Source: Gammaproteobacteria bacterium (GTDB taxonomy: Bacteria; Pseudomonadota; Gammaproteobacteria; UBA4575). From it: a stretch of DNA of 6,770 nucleotides. The DNA lies in the NCBI GenBank assembly GCA_028281205.1, contig JANQKJ010000196.1, forward strand, positions 1 to 6,770. Direction: 5' to 3'. A program made the translations under genes and the position numbers. Below, in pieces: positions 1-5,911 of this stretch. The first letter of the stretch is position 1; each line of letters begins with the position of its first letter. The notes under the pieces are model-generated. The model was not told the origin of the DNA and did no database searches. It was given only the letters and a program-made list of their open reading frames with translations.

Positions 1-173
1 CCAAGCAGTCCCATAGTGGTAGTCACATCTAGTAAATGTGGAACATTACCTATAGTCATAGGCGTGTCTGCCAGCAAGGAAGCAGCAAGTATAGGCAACA
101 CTGCATTCTTCGAGCCAGATGCTCGAACTTTTCCCTTAAGTGGCGTGCCACCCGTGACTAATAATTTTTCCAT
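1..173 (-). CDS. murA: UDP-N-acetylglucosamine 1-carboxyvinyltransferase MurA, N-terminal part (cut by window edge)
   Basis: MurA transfers enolpyruvate from PEP to UDP-GlcNAc in the cytoplasm, the first committed step of peptidoglycan synthesis. Only the first 57 codons plus two bases are in the window; the rest lies beyond position 1. The translated start reads MEKLLVTGGTPLKGKVRASG and continues with SKNAVLPILAASLLAD, matching the family's N-terminal segment. Lys22 and Asn23 fall exactly where E. coli MurA has its conserved PEP/substrate-binding Lys22-Asn23, which fixes the ATG at 171-173. No good Shine-Dalgarno is visible before it. It follows mlaB in the same direction after 83 bases, so it may be read through from the mla operon. 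The family call is firm from the alignment to remembered E. coli MurA; completeness cannot be judged. Confidence 0.93.
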   Translation of the reverse strand, partial: MEKLLVTGGTPLKGKVRASGSKNAVLPILAASLLADTPMTIGNVPHLLDVTTTMGLL

Positions 174-191
174 GCTTACATAACCGGGATA

Positions 192-223
192 CTGCGCTAG
201 CTTGAATATTTAGGATAGCGCAG
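192..223. repeat. Perfect 8-bp inverted repeat between mlaB and murA
   Basis: The arms CTGCGCTA (192-199) and TAGCGCAG (216-223) are exact reverse complements separated by 16 bases. A run of seven A follows on the plus strand (224-230), so on the minus strand, the direction of transcription here, the T run comes before the hairpin, not after it. It therefore does not fit an intrinsic terminator in either direction. It could be a protein-binding dyad or an mRNA hairpin; its 3' arm in the murA direction ends 18 bases before the murA start codon. The repeat is directly visible; its function is unknown. Confidence 0.6.
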
Positions 224-256
224 AAAAAAAGAAATTAATTGATTGGCTATCTTACC

Positions 257-556
257 CTAAGATGAATAAAACAGCTTTTCCAGCTGATTATTCTCGATCA
301 AGACCGTGAGTTTGTCAGAACTGCCATGCAGGTGGAATTGTTTGTTTCTAAAATTTGCCCAGCGCGCCCAAGCCACCAATAATGCTAAACCGCCACTATC
401 GACTTGTACTACATTACTGACATCAATACTAATCGCTTCCGCCTCAATCGGTGGAAATATTTTTCGCGATTGTGCCCATAACTCCGGAGCAGTGGATATT
501 GTTAGATCACTCCCAATGCGAAAATTACCGTTACCTAAGCTTTGCAGTTCAACCAT
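257..556 (-). CDS. mlaB: MlaB, STAS-domain subunit of the MlaFEDB phospholipid transporter
   Basis: MlaB is a small cytoplasmic STAS protein that binds the MlaF ATPase and is needed for assembly and activity of the MlaFEDB complex at the inner membrane. The 99-residue protein has the STAS core: a strand ending in IDVSNVVQVDSGG (about residues 44-56), then the helix LALLVAWARWA. In E. coli MlaB the key helix-start residue is Thr52 in a DTGG motif; here it is Ser54 in DSGG. I chose the ATG at 554-556, which begins 19 bases after the mlaC stop and gives the usual family length. The open frame extends to an ATG at 620-622, but that would overlap mlaC by 47 bases and add 22 residues with no counterpart in E. 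coli MlaB. Neither start has a strong ribosome binding site. It is the last mla gene, as in E. coli. Confidence 0.88.
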   Translation of the reverse strand: MVELQSLGNGNFRIGSDLTISTAPELWAQSRKIFPPIEAEAISIDVSNVVQVDSGGLALLVAWARWANFRNKQFHLHGSSDKLTVLIENNQLEKLFYSS

Positions 557-575
557 GAAATTTTTACAACAATGC

Positions 576-1181
576 TTAAACTGCCTTAGCGTTAGTATTG
601 GCAAGGCGTTCAATAAGGGCATCTAAAGATGTCTCACTGATTTCCTGAGAAAAGCTAGTACGGAAATTTTTAATTAGACTCAGACCATCAACCACCAAGT
701 CAAAGACTTTCCAGTCACCATCTTTTCTTCTAAAAACATAATCAACTTGCAAAGGTGTACCCGAACCTAAATCCAAATGGGATTTAACCCGATGGCGCTT
801 ACCTTTTTGCTCACCTTGGGGAGGAAATACTTTAACTTTGGCATGACCATAATCTGCAACTGATTTTGCATAAGTACGAATTAGCATTGATTTAAATTCA
901 CTAATGAACTGACTTCTTTGTTCCTCACTCGCGGTTTTCCAGTGCTTACCAAGAATTAGCTTACCCATGGACTGCAAATCAATCACTGGCAATATCAAAT
1001 CATCAATCACCTGGTTAACATAGCCGTCTTCATTTTTAATTCTGTCTGATTGCTCATTAATTACCGTCAGCAACTCAGCGGATGTCTGCTCAACAATTTG
1101 CTCGGGTGTTCTTTCATCTGCACTGACCCATGAAGTAAACCCACATAGCGTTATTATTAATATTGTTATTAGTTTATTCAT
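576..1181 (-). CDS. mlaC: MlaC, periplasmic phospholipid carrier (toluene-tolerance Ttg2D/MlaC family)
   Basis: MlaC ferries phospholipid through the periplasm between the outer-membrane MlaA-porin complex and the inner-membrane MlaFEDB complex. The 201-residue product starts with a Sec signal peptide: Lys3, hydrophobic core 4-15, and a likely cut after Val-Ser-Ala21, giving a mature protein beginning DERTPEQ. The mature chain matches the family through the segment around LGKHWKTAS, the FKSMLIRTYAKSV helix, the WKVFDLVVDGLSLIKNFR strand-helix and the C-terminal ALIERLA helix. Two in-frame ATGs lie two codons apart (1187 and 1181). AAGGA sits directly against the first but six bases before the second, so the second is preferred. 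The gene begins 17 bases after the mlaD stop. The family is recognised with confidence; the lipid bound cannot be read from sequence. Confidence 0.93.
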   Translation of the reverse strand: MNKLITILIITLCGFTSWVSADERTPEQIVEQTSAELLTVINEQSDRIKNEDGYVNQVIDDLILPVIDLQSMGKLILGKHWKTASEEQRSQFISEFKSMLIRTYAKSVADYGHAKVKVFPPQGEQKGKRHRVKSHLDLGSGTPLQVDYVFRRKDGDWKVFDLVVDGLSLIKNFRTSFSQEISETSLDALIERLANTNAKAV

Positions 1182-1187
1182 AATCAT

Positions 1188-1192
1188 TCCTT
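1188..1192 (-). promoter_or_regulatory. Ribosome binding site of mlaC
   Basis: AAGGA on the minus strand, the clearest Shine-Dalgarno in the mla operon. It touches the upstream ATG (1185-1187) but has a normal six-base spacing to the ATG at 1179-1181, which decides the mlaC start. Confidence 0.65.
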
Positions 1193-1198
1193 AAAGAC

Positions 1199-1657
1199 TT
1201 AACTGGTGCTCGCATTTGAAATAAATTTACTAATAATTTCTTCCAATACTACTGCTGACTGAGTAAATTCTATTTCATCACCGTCCGTTAGAGTGTCATC
1301 TTCGGCGCCGGGTTCCAATGCAATGTACTGTTCCCCTAATAAACCTGCGGTATAAATACTGGCCGCAGTGTCTAGGGTAAAGTAATCATGATCATTGTCT
1401 ATTTTTATCGTCACTTTTGCCTGCAGACGTTCTGGATCGAAAACAATATCGCTGACTTGCCCCACACGTACTCCTGACACAGTAATCGCAGATCTTACCT
1501 TCAGACCGCCAATATTCTCAAAATATGCGGTTAGATAATAGCCTTCCTTGGAACTTAAAGAACCAAAATTACTGACATTCATTGCCAACACAAACAGCGC
1601 AGCAGCACCCATGACTACAAATAACCCTACTGTAATTTCCATGAATCTTGTTGTCAT
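1199..1657 (-). CDS. mlaD: MlaD, MCE-domain lipid-binding subunit of MlaFEDB
   Basis: MlaD is anchored in the inner membrane by one N-terminal helix and forms a hexameric ring of MCE domains in the periplasm, through which lipid passes between MlaE and MlaC. The 152-residue protein has a transmembrane helix at about 8-28, an MCE domain from about 40 to 118 that includes FENIGGLKVRS (46-56) and SGVRVGQVSDI (61-71), and the conserved hydrophobic pore-loop segment GLLGEQYIAL (105-114). A C-terminal helix with VVLEEIISKF follows. The E. coli protein is 183 residues because of a polar Ser/Ala/Pro/Asn-rich tail after this helix; here the chain stops soon after it, at NASTS. The ATG lies 21 bases past the mlaE stop and is preceded by purine-rich AGAGAGAAAG. 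Assignment is firm from motifs and operon position. Confidence 0.94.
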   Translation of the reverse strand: MTTRFMEITVGLFVVMGAAALFVLAMNVSNFGSLSSKEGYYLTAYFENIGGLKVRSAITVSGVRVGQVSDIVFDPERLQAKVTIKIDNDHDYFTLDTAASIYTAGLLGEQYIALEPGAEDDTLTDGDEIEFTQSAVVLEEIISKFISNASTS

Positions 1658-1678
1658 AACTTTCTCTCTTGGTAAATT

Positions 1679-2461
1679 TTAGATGTCCCCAAACATCAAT
1701 GCCGTTAATACAAAGTCTAATCCCAATACTGCCAAAGCCGAGTGAACTACTGTTTTTGTAGTCGCGCGACTGACGCCTTCTGCAGTGGGTATCGCGTCAT
1801 AACCCTGATACAGTGCAATCCAGTTGCAGGCAATACCAAACACTACACTTTTTATTACCCCGTTCACAATGTCGCCTGAAAAATCGACATTGGCTTGCAT
1901 TTGTGACCAATAAGACCCGGAATCCACACCCAATAAGCCAACTCCTACAAAGTAACCGCCAAAAATGCCTACCGCGCTGAATATCGCGGCCAATAATGGC
2001 ATAGAAATGATCCCGGCCAGAAACCTCGGTGCAATGATTCGGCGAATTGGGTCCACTGCCATCATTTCCATTGAGGCCAATTGTTCTGTCGTCTTCATAA
2101 GACCAATTTCTGCGGTCAATGCTGATCCTGCTCGACCCGCATATAGCAACCCGGTAACCACCGGACCTAATTCTCGCACCAGGGACAAAGCAACAAAAAT
2201 CCCCAATGACTCTTCAGCATTGAATTTAGCAAAATTCACGTAACCCTGAAGACCCAATACCATGCCCACAAACAGACCCGACACCGTAATAATAACTATC
2301 GATAAAACACCAACAGAGTATATCTCGCGCAAAGTCAGCCGAAACCGAATTAGCGCAACATCCATACCACGTACTACAGCAACAAAGAACATAGCTGCCC
2401 GACCCGTGGATTCGAACCCACGCAAAGATTTTTTGCCGATATTCTGCAGCCAATCAAGCAT
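1679..2461 (-). CDS. mlaE: MlaE, permease subunit of the MlaFEDB ABC transporter
   Basis: MlaE is the dimeric inner-membrane permease that couples MlaF ATP hydrolysis to lipid transfer through the MlaD ring. The protein has 260 residues, equal to the E. coli length, with several hydrophobic segments (about 50-72, 85-110, 140-175, 200-220 and 240-258). An amphipathic N-terminal helix (residues 1-30) is expected at the membrane surface. Highly conserved family blocks are visible: RELGPVV (96-102), AGRAGSALTAEIG (108-120), EQLASMEMMAVDP (126-138), and near the C-terminus YDAIPTAEGVSRATT and AVLGLDFVLTALMFGD. The ATG is two bases after the mlaF stop, which suggests translational coupling; no strong ribosome binding site is seen. 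It belongs to the MlaE/YrbE permease family with high confidence. Confidence 0.96.
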   Translation of the reverse strand: MLDWLQNIGKKSLRGFESTGRAAMFFVAVVRGMDVALIRFRLTLREIYSVGVLSIVIITVSGLFVGMVLGLQGYVNFAKFNAEESLGIFVALSLVRELGPVVTGLLYAGRAGSALTAEIGLMKTTEQLASMEMMAVDPIRRIIAPRFLAGIISMPLLAAIFSAVGIFGGYFVGVGLLGVDSGSYWSQMQANVDFSGDIVNGVIKSVVFGIACNWIALYQGYDAIPTAEGVSRATTKTVVHSALAVLGLDFVLTALMFGDI

Positions 2462-2463
2462 TG

Positions 2464-3288
2464 TTAACGTCCGGCCAGCAAGTCTTGGATGTACTCTGGT
2501 GCAGGATAATGAAACGGGGCCGGTCCATCTGGGTAGCCATTAAGGAATTGTTGCACCCATTCGGAACTGCTTTTACGCAAACTGGCAGGCGTTCCGGATT
2601 CAACAATTTCTCCATCTGAAATGACATAAATATAGTCCGCGATGGATAATGTTTCTTCTACATCATGTGACACAATCACACTGGTCAGTCCTAGTACATT
2701 ATTAAGTTGTTTAATGAGTGTTACGATGGTGCCTTTAGTAATCGGATCTAGACCAGTAAATGGCTCATCGTACATTATCATCATAGGATCCAAGACAATG
2801 GCTCTGGCCAGCGCCACTCTGCGCGCCATACCCCCGGATAATTGACTTGGCATGAGTTTTCTTGCACCACGCAGACCGACAGCTTCTAATTTCATTAGTA
2901 CCAGATCACGTATGATTTGTTCAGGTAATTTAGTATGTTCGCGCAACGGGAAGGCCACGTTTTCGTATACGTTCAAATCGGTTAAAAGTGCGCCACTTTG
3001 AAACAACATGCCCATACGCTTTCTTAACTCAAATAATGAAGCACGGCTTATTGCGTTAACGTCTTGACCTTGAATATAGACTTTGCCATCTGATGGTTTT
3101 AGCTGGCCACCAACTAATTTCAGCAGCGTCGTTTTACCTGTGCCACTTGGCCCCATGAAACCCGTCACTTGGCCGCGCCGAATGTCTAAGCTAAGTCCTT
3201 TAAAGATAGGCAGTTCTCCACGCGAGAAATACAAATCGCGAATTTCTACTAACGGTTCAGAACTAATGTGTATATCGGTGTCAGTCAT
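2464..3288 (-). CDS. mlaF: MlaF, ATP-binding subunit of the MlaFEDB phospholipid transporter
   Basis: MlaF is the cytoplasmic ABC ATPase that powers phospholipid movement by MlaFEDB. The 274-residue product has Walker A GPSGTGKT (46-53), a Q-loop at LFQSGAL (Gln97), signature LSGGMARR (150-157), Walker B with catalytic Glu in IMYDEP (Glu175), a D-loop at GLDP (179-182) and the H-loop His208 in VSHDVEE. The tail, DGPAPFHYPAPEYIQDLL, is the C-terminal extension that in E. coli contacts the partner MlaF and MlaB, so this is MlaF and not a generic ATPase. The ATG at 3286-3288 is preferred; a TTG seven codons upstream (3307-3309) is in frame but adds residues absent from E. coli MlaF. It is first in the minus-strand operon, facing yrbG across 150 bases. 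Confidence 0.95.
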   Translation of the reverse strand: MTDTDIHISSEPLVEIRDLYFSRGELPIFKGLSLDIRRGQVTGFMGPSGTGKTTLLKLVGGQLKPSDGKVYIQGQDVNAISRASLFELRKRMGMLFQSGALLTDLNVYENVAFPLREHTKLPEQIIRDLVLMKLEAVGLRGARKLMPSQLSGGMARRVALARAIVLDPMMIMYDEPFTGLDPITKGTIVTLIKQLNNVLGLTSVIVSHDVEETLSIADYIYVISDGEIVESGTPASLRKSSSEWVQQFLNGYPDGPAPFHYPAPEYIQDLLAGR

Positions 3289-3438
3289 GGCAAATTTTTC
3301 AAATCGCAATCATACGTGGTCTATAGGTATTAGTGAATATGACTATTTATTCATCATAATGCGATCGGCTGTCTCTGGATTGTCCATATAGGCAAAATCA
3401 AAACATGTATAATCGCTTCTTTCCCAAAGAAATACCCT
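3289..3438. promoter_or_regulatory. Divergent intergenic region between mlaF and yrbG
   Basis: These 150 AT-rich bases separate the start codons of the two divergent operons and must hold the promoters for any transcription starting here. On the plus strand there is a perfect TATAAT near the yrbG end. On the minus strand I see only weak candidate -10 sequences (TATGAT, TAATAC, TATAGA) without a well-spaced -35, so I do not assign the mlaF promoter. A 6-bp inverted repeat, TGAATA / TATTCA with an 8-base loop, lies at 3334-3353. No ORF or RNA gene is visible. Confidence 0.6.
3408..3413 (+). promoter_or_regulatory. Candidate sigma-70 -10 box for the yrbG-kdsD-kdsC-lptC-lptA operon
   Basis: Perfect TATAAT consensus, preceded by TG. 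Transcription would start near 3420 and leave a leader of about 19 bases before the yrbG ATG. No good -35 is found at 16-18 bases spacing; the nearest TTG-containing hexamer (TTGTCC, 3380-3385) is 22 bases away, too far for a standard promoter. The match may be real with activator help, or chance in AT-rich DNA. Confidence 0.45.
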
Positions 3439-4380
3439 ATGACTACGATTATTTTTGGACTCCTTTTCGGGTTCGCATTATTGATTTGGAGTGCTGATCG
3501 CTTTGTTGTAGGAGCAGTTGGCCTTGCCCACAACTTCAGTATTTCTCCTATTGTTATTGGTGTTGTGGTTATTGGTTTTGGCACTTCAGCACCTGAGTTG
3601 TTAATTTCGGGTGTATCCGCTTGGCAAGGTAACAGCGGCCTGGCGATTGGCAATGCCATTGGCTCAAACATTACAAATATCACTCTCATTCTGGGTGTCA
3701 CTGCCTTACTTACGCCTATTCTTGTGGCACGTCAGACTTTACTGCGCGAATTCCCAGCATTATTCATTGCGACTGGAATTACATTGTGGTTGCTTAAAGA
3801 TTTACAACTGTCACTAATGGACGCACTAATACTTATCGCAACTTTATTGATTGTGATTACTTACTTAGCAACACACTCCAGCAATCAAGAAGAACAAGAA
3901 AGCGAACACTACTGCAGTCTTACAATGTCAATCGTTTGGACCGTAGCAGGGCTAGTATTATTACTTATAAGCTCAAACATTCTGGTAGATTCCAGTGTAA
4001 AACTTGCGCAGTATTTTGGAATTTCTGACTTAGTGATTGGTCTGACTATTGTTGCAATTGGAACAAGCTTACCTGAATTAGCCGCCTCAGTTACCGGAGC
4101 TTTAAAACATCATACTGATCTAGCAATTGGTAATGTCGTAGGCTCAAACATATTTAATACTCTGGGCGTAATTGGTGTGCCTGGCTTGATACATACTTAT
4201 AGTGCCCCAAGCGAGGTGCTCACGCGTGACTTGCCTATTATGGTTGGACTCACACTATTATTATTTGCATTAGCTTATTTCACGCATAAAGGAAATGGGA
4301 TGCATCGGCTATCAGGTTTAGTGTTACTTATGTGTTTTGTTGGTTTCCAAGCAACACTATATGTGCAAAATCTTGCATGA
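3439..4380 (+). CDS. yrbG: YrbG-like inner-membrane sodium/calcium exchanger family protein
   Basis: A member of the calcium/cation antiporter (CaCA) family related to E. coli YrbG, predicted to exchange cations across the inner membrane. The 313-residue protein is almost wholly hydrophobic, with about ten membrane helices in two homologous halves. Each half carries the ion-binding alpha-repeat: GTSAPEL (48-54) with GNAIGSNITN (71-80), and GTSLPEL (208-214) with GNVVGSNIFN (231-240). The acidic residues Glu53 and Glu213 sit at the positions that coordinate the ion in this family. A polar loop (HSSNQEEQESEHY) joins the halves. The gene heads the plus-strand operon and its TGA overlaps the kdsD ATG. 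The physiological ion and its link to LPS synthesis are not established; the family call is firm, the substrate is not. Confidence 0.92.
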   Translation: MTTIIFGLLFGFALLIWSADRFVVGAVGLAHNFSISPIVIGVVVIGFGTSAPELLISGVSAWQGNSGLAIGNAIGSNITNITLILGVTALLTPILVARQTLLREFPALFIATGITLWLLKDLQLSLMDALILIATLLIVITYLATHSSNQEEQESEHYCSLTMSIVWTVAGLVLLLISSNILVDSSVKLAQYFGISDLVIGLTIVAIGTSLPELAASVTGALKHHTDLAIGNVVGSNIFNTLGVIGVPGLIHTYSAPSEVLTRDLPIMVGLTLLLFALAYFTHKGNGMHRLSGLVLLMCFVGFQATLYVQNLA

Positions 4381-5366
4381 CTACAATGAAGACACCAGAC
4401 AAACAAAAAATAATTCAATTGGCACAGGCCGTTATTAAAGAAGAAGCCAATGCCGTGCTGGATTTATCCAACCGCATTGATGACGATTTTGTTACTGCCT
4501 GCGAGTATTTATTAACAACTTCAGGCCGTATTGTTGTACTTGGAATAGGCAAGTCGGGACATATAGGGCGCAAGATTGCTGCAACACTTGCTAGCACTGG
4601 CAGTCCAGCTTTTTTCATTAGTGCGGCTGAGGCTGCACATGGTGATATGGGTATGATAGACAAACAAGATGTCGCCATACTGTTATCCAACTCTGGTCAA
4701 TCAGATGAATTAGTCTCTTTACTCCCCCCACTTAAGAGATTGGGTATTCGATTAATTGCACTCACGGGAAATAAACAATCGAATTTAGCCACTAATGCCG
4801 ATGTTACTCTGGACGTTTCAGTTACTAATGAAGCTTGTCCTCTAGGTTTAGCGCCAACCACAAGTACCACCGCGATGCTTGCCATGGGTGATGCATTAGC
4901 CATCGCCTTACTCGACGCAAAGGGGTTTAATGAAAGTGACTTTGCCCGCTCCCATCCTGCAGGTCGCCTTGGCAAACGTCTTTTAATTAAGGTCGCTGAC
5001 ATTATGCATGAGGGCAAGGAAGTCCCTCAGGTATTGGAAGATATGAGTCTGAAACAAGGTTTACTAGAAATAACCAGCAAAGGTTTGGGTATGACAGTAG
5101 TCGTTGATGCAAGTAGTCGCATTCTAGGTATATTTACAGATGGAGACTTACGCCGTGTATTAGATCAAGACATAGATCTACACAAAACAATGATAAAAGA
5201 TGTAATGACACGCAATTGCCACACAGCAAACCAAGAACAACTTGCTGCAGAAATACTAGAAGTTATGCAAACATTACGTATCAATTCTATTCCGGTTGCG
5301 GACAAAGACAATAAACTAATTGGCGCATTAAATATGCATGACCTGTTGAATGCAGGTGTGATTTAA
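4377..5366 (+). CDS. kdsD: KdsD, D-arabinose 5-phosphate isomerase
   Basis: KdsD converts ribulose 5-phosphate to arabinose 5-phosphate in the cytoplasm, the first step toward Kdo of the LPS inner core. The 329-residue protein has an N-terminal SIS sugar-isomerase domain (about 35-190) with GIGKSGHIGRK (56-66), EAAHGDMGM (85-93) and SNSGQSDE (104-111), followed by two CBS domains (about 208-265 and 272-329), the usual architecture. The catalytic residues reported for E. coli KdsD, Lys59, Glu111, Glu152 and His193, are all present at exactly these numbers when the ATG at 4377 is used. That supports this start over the in-frame upstream ATG at 4332 inside yrbG. The start forms an ATGA overlap with the yrbG stop, implying translational coupling. 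The order before kdsC supports KdsD over the paralogues GutQ or KpsF. Confidence 0.95.
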   Translation: MTTMKTPDKQKIIQLAQAVIKEEANAVLDLSNRIDDDFVTACEYLLTTSGRIVVLGIGKSGHIGRKIAATLASTGSPAFFISAAEAAHGDMGMIDKQDVAILLSNSGQSDELVSLLPPLKRLGIRLIALTGNKQSNLATNADVTLDVSVTNEACPLGLAPTTSTTAMLAMGDALAIALLDAKGFNESDFARSHPAGRLGKRLLIKVADIMHEGKEVPQVLEDMSLKQGLLEITSKGLGMTVVVDASSRILGIFTDGDLRRVLDQDIDLHKTMIKDVMTRNCHTANQEQLAAEILEVMQTLRINSIPVADKDNKLIGALNMHDLLNAGVI

Positions 5367-5380
5367 ATAAATATTGACAC

Positions 5381-5911
5381 ATGGATATCAAATCCCTCAA
5401 AAAAATAGCATGCGATATTAAGTTAGTTGTATTTGATGTCGATGGTGTGTTCACTGATGGCACTATTTCAATTAATCACTTTGGCGAAGAAACCAAGTCT
5501 TTTAATGTACGCGATGGCCATGGTGTGCGCATGCTTATGCACTATGGCATCGATGTCGCTGTAATATCAGGGCGCGAGTCCAAAGCCGTCAATGTCCGCA
5601 TGCAGGAGTTAGGAGTTAGTACTATTATGCAAGGGCATATTGATAAACGTATTGCGCTGACAGAATTAATTAACAATAGGGCCCTGCAGAGCCAGCAAGT
5701 AGCTTTTGTTGGCGACGACATTATAGATGTGCCGGCCATGCAGATGGCGGGCTTATCATTTGCTGTAGCAGATGCACACCCTTGGGTGATTAGTCATGCA
5801 AGCCATACCACAGCCGCACGCGGTGGTCATGGCGCAGTAAGGGAAGTATGTGAACTGATTATGGATGCTAAAGGTCTATTAGAAAAAGCGCTTAATCATA
5901 ATGTGCAATGA
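5381..5911 (+). CDS. kdsC: KdsC, 3-deoxy-D-manno-octulosonate 8-phosphate phosphatase
   Basis: KdsC removes phosphate from Kdo-8-phosphate to release Kdo in the cytoplasm. It is a small C0-type HAD phosphatase without a cap domain, acting as a tetramer in known members. All four HAD motifs are visible in the 176 residues: DVDGVFTDG with nucleophile Asp19 and acid/base Asp21, Ser63 in ISGRES, Lys89 in HIDKR, and GDDIID (111-116) for Mg binding. The C-terminal RGGHGAVREV tail, typical of KdsC and inserted into the neighbouring subunit's active site, is present. E. coli KdsC is about 188 residues; the difference is at the N-terminus. The gene lies 14 bases after kdsD with only a weak ribosome binding site, and its TGA overlaps the lptC ATG. 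Confidence 0.95.
   Translation: MDIKSLKKIACDIKLVVFDVDGVFTDGTISINHFGEETKSFNVRDGHGVRMLMHYGIDVAVISGRESKAVNVRMQELGVSTIMQGHIDKRIALTELINNRALQSQQVAFVGDDIIDVPAMQMAGLSFAVADAHPWVISHASHTTAARGGHGAVREVCELIMDAKGLLEKALNHNVQ

Noticed and set aside
192..230. Intrinsic terminator for mlaB or for a plus-strand transcript
   Set aside because: The hairpin is followed by A on the plus strand and preceded by T on the minus strand, so neither strand has a U run after the stem.
557..622. N-terminal extension of mlaB starting at the ATG at 620-622
   Set aside because: It overlaps mlaC by 47 bases and adds 22 residues with no counterpart in E. coli MlaB; the ATG at 554-556 gives the usual length.
2405..2422. tRNA T-arm-like sequence on the minus strand (CGTGG, loop GTTCGAAT, CCACG)
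   Set aside because: It lies inside the conserved N-terminal coding part of mlaE, the loop is eight bases, and no acceptor, anticodon or D arm can be folded around it. It is a coding coincidence, though it could attract a false tRNA or attachment-site call.
3289..3309. TTG start for mlaF seven codons upstream
   Set aside because: An ATG is available at 3286-3288; the upstream residues are not found in E. coli MlaF and no ribosome binding site favours TTG.
3354..3701. 115-residue minus-strand frame across the yrbG start
   Set aside because: It is antisense to the conserved first alpha-repeat of YrbG, crosses the intergenic promoter region and shows no recognisable domain.
4332..4376. Upstream start for kdsD inside yrbG (15 extra residues)
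   Set aside because: The ATGA start at 4377 gives catalytic residue numbers identical to E. coli KdsD, while the extension is a frame-shifted reading of the last YrbG codons.
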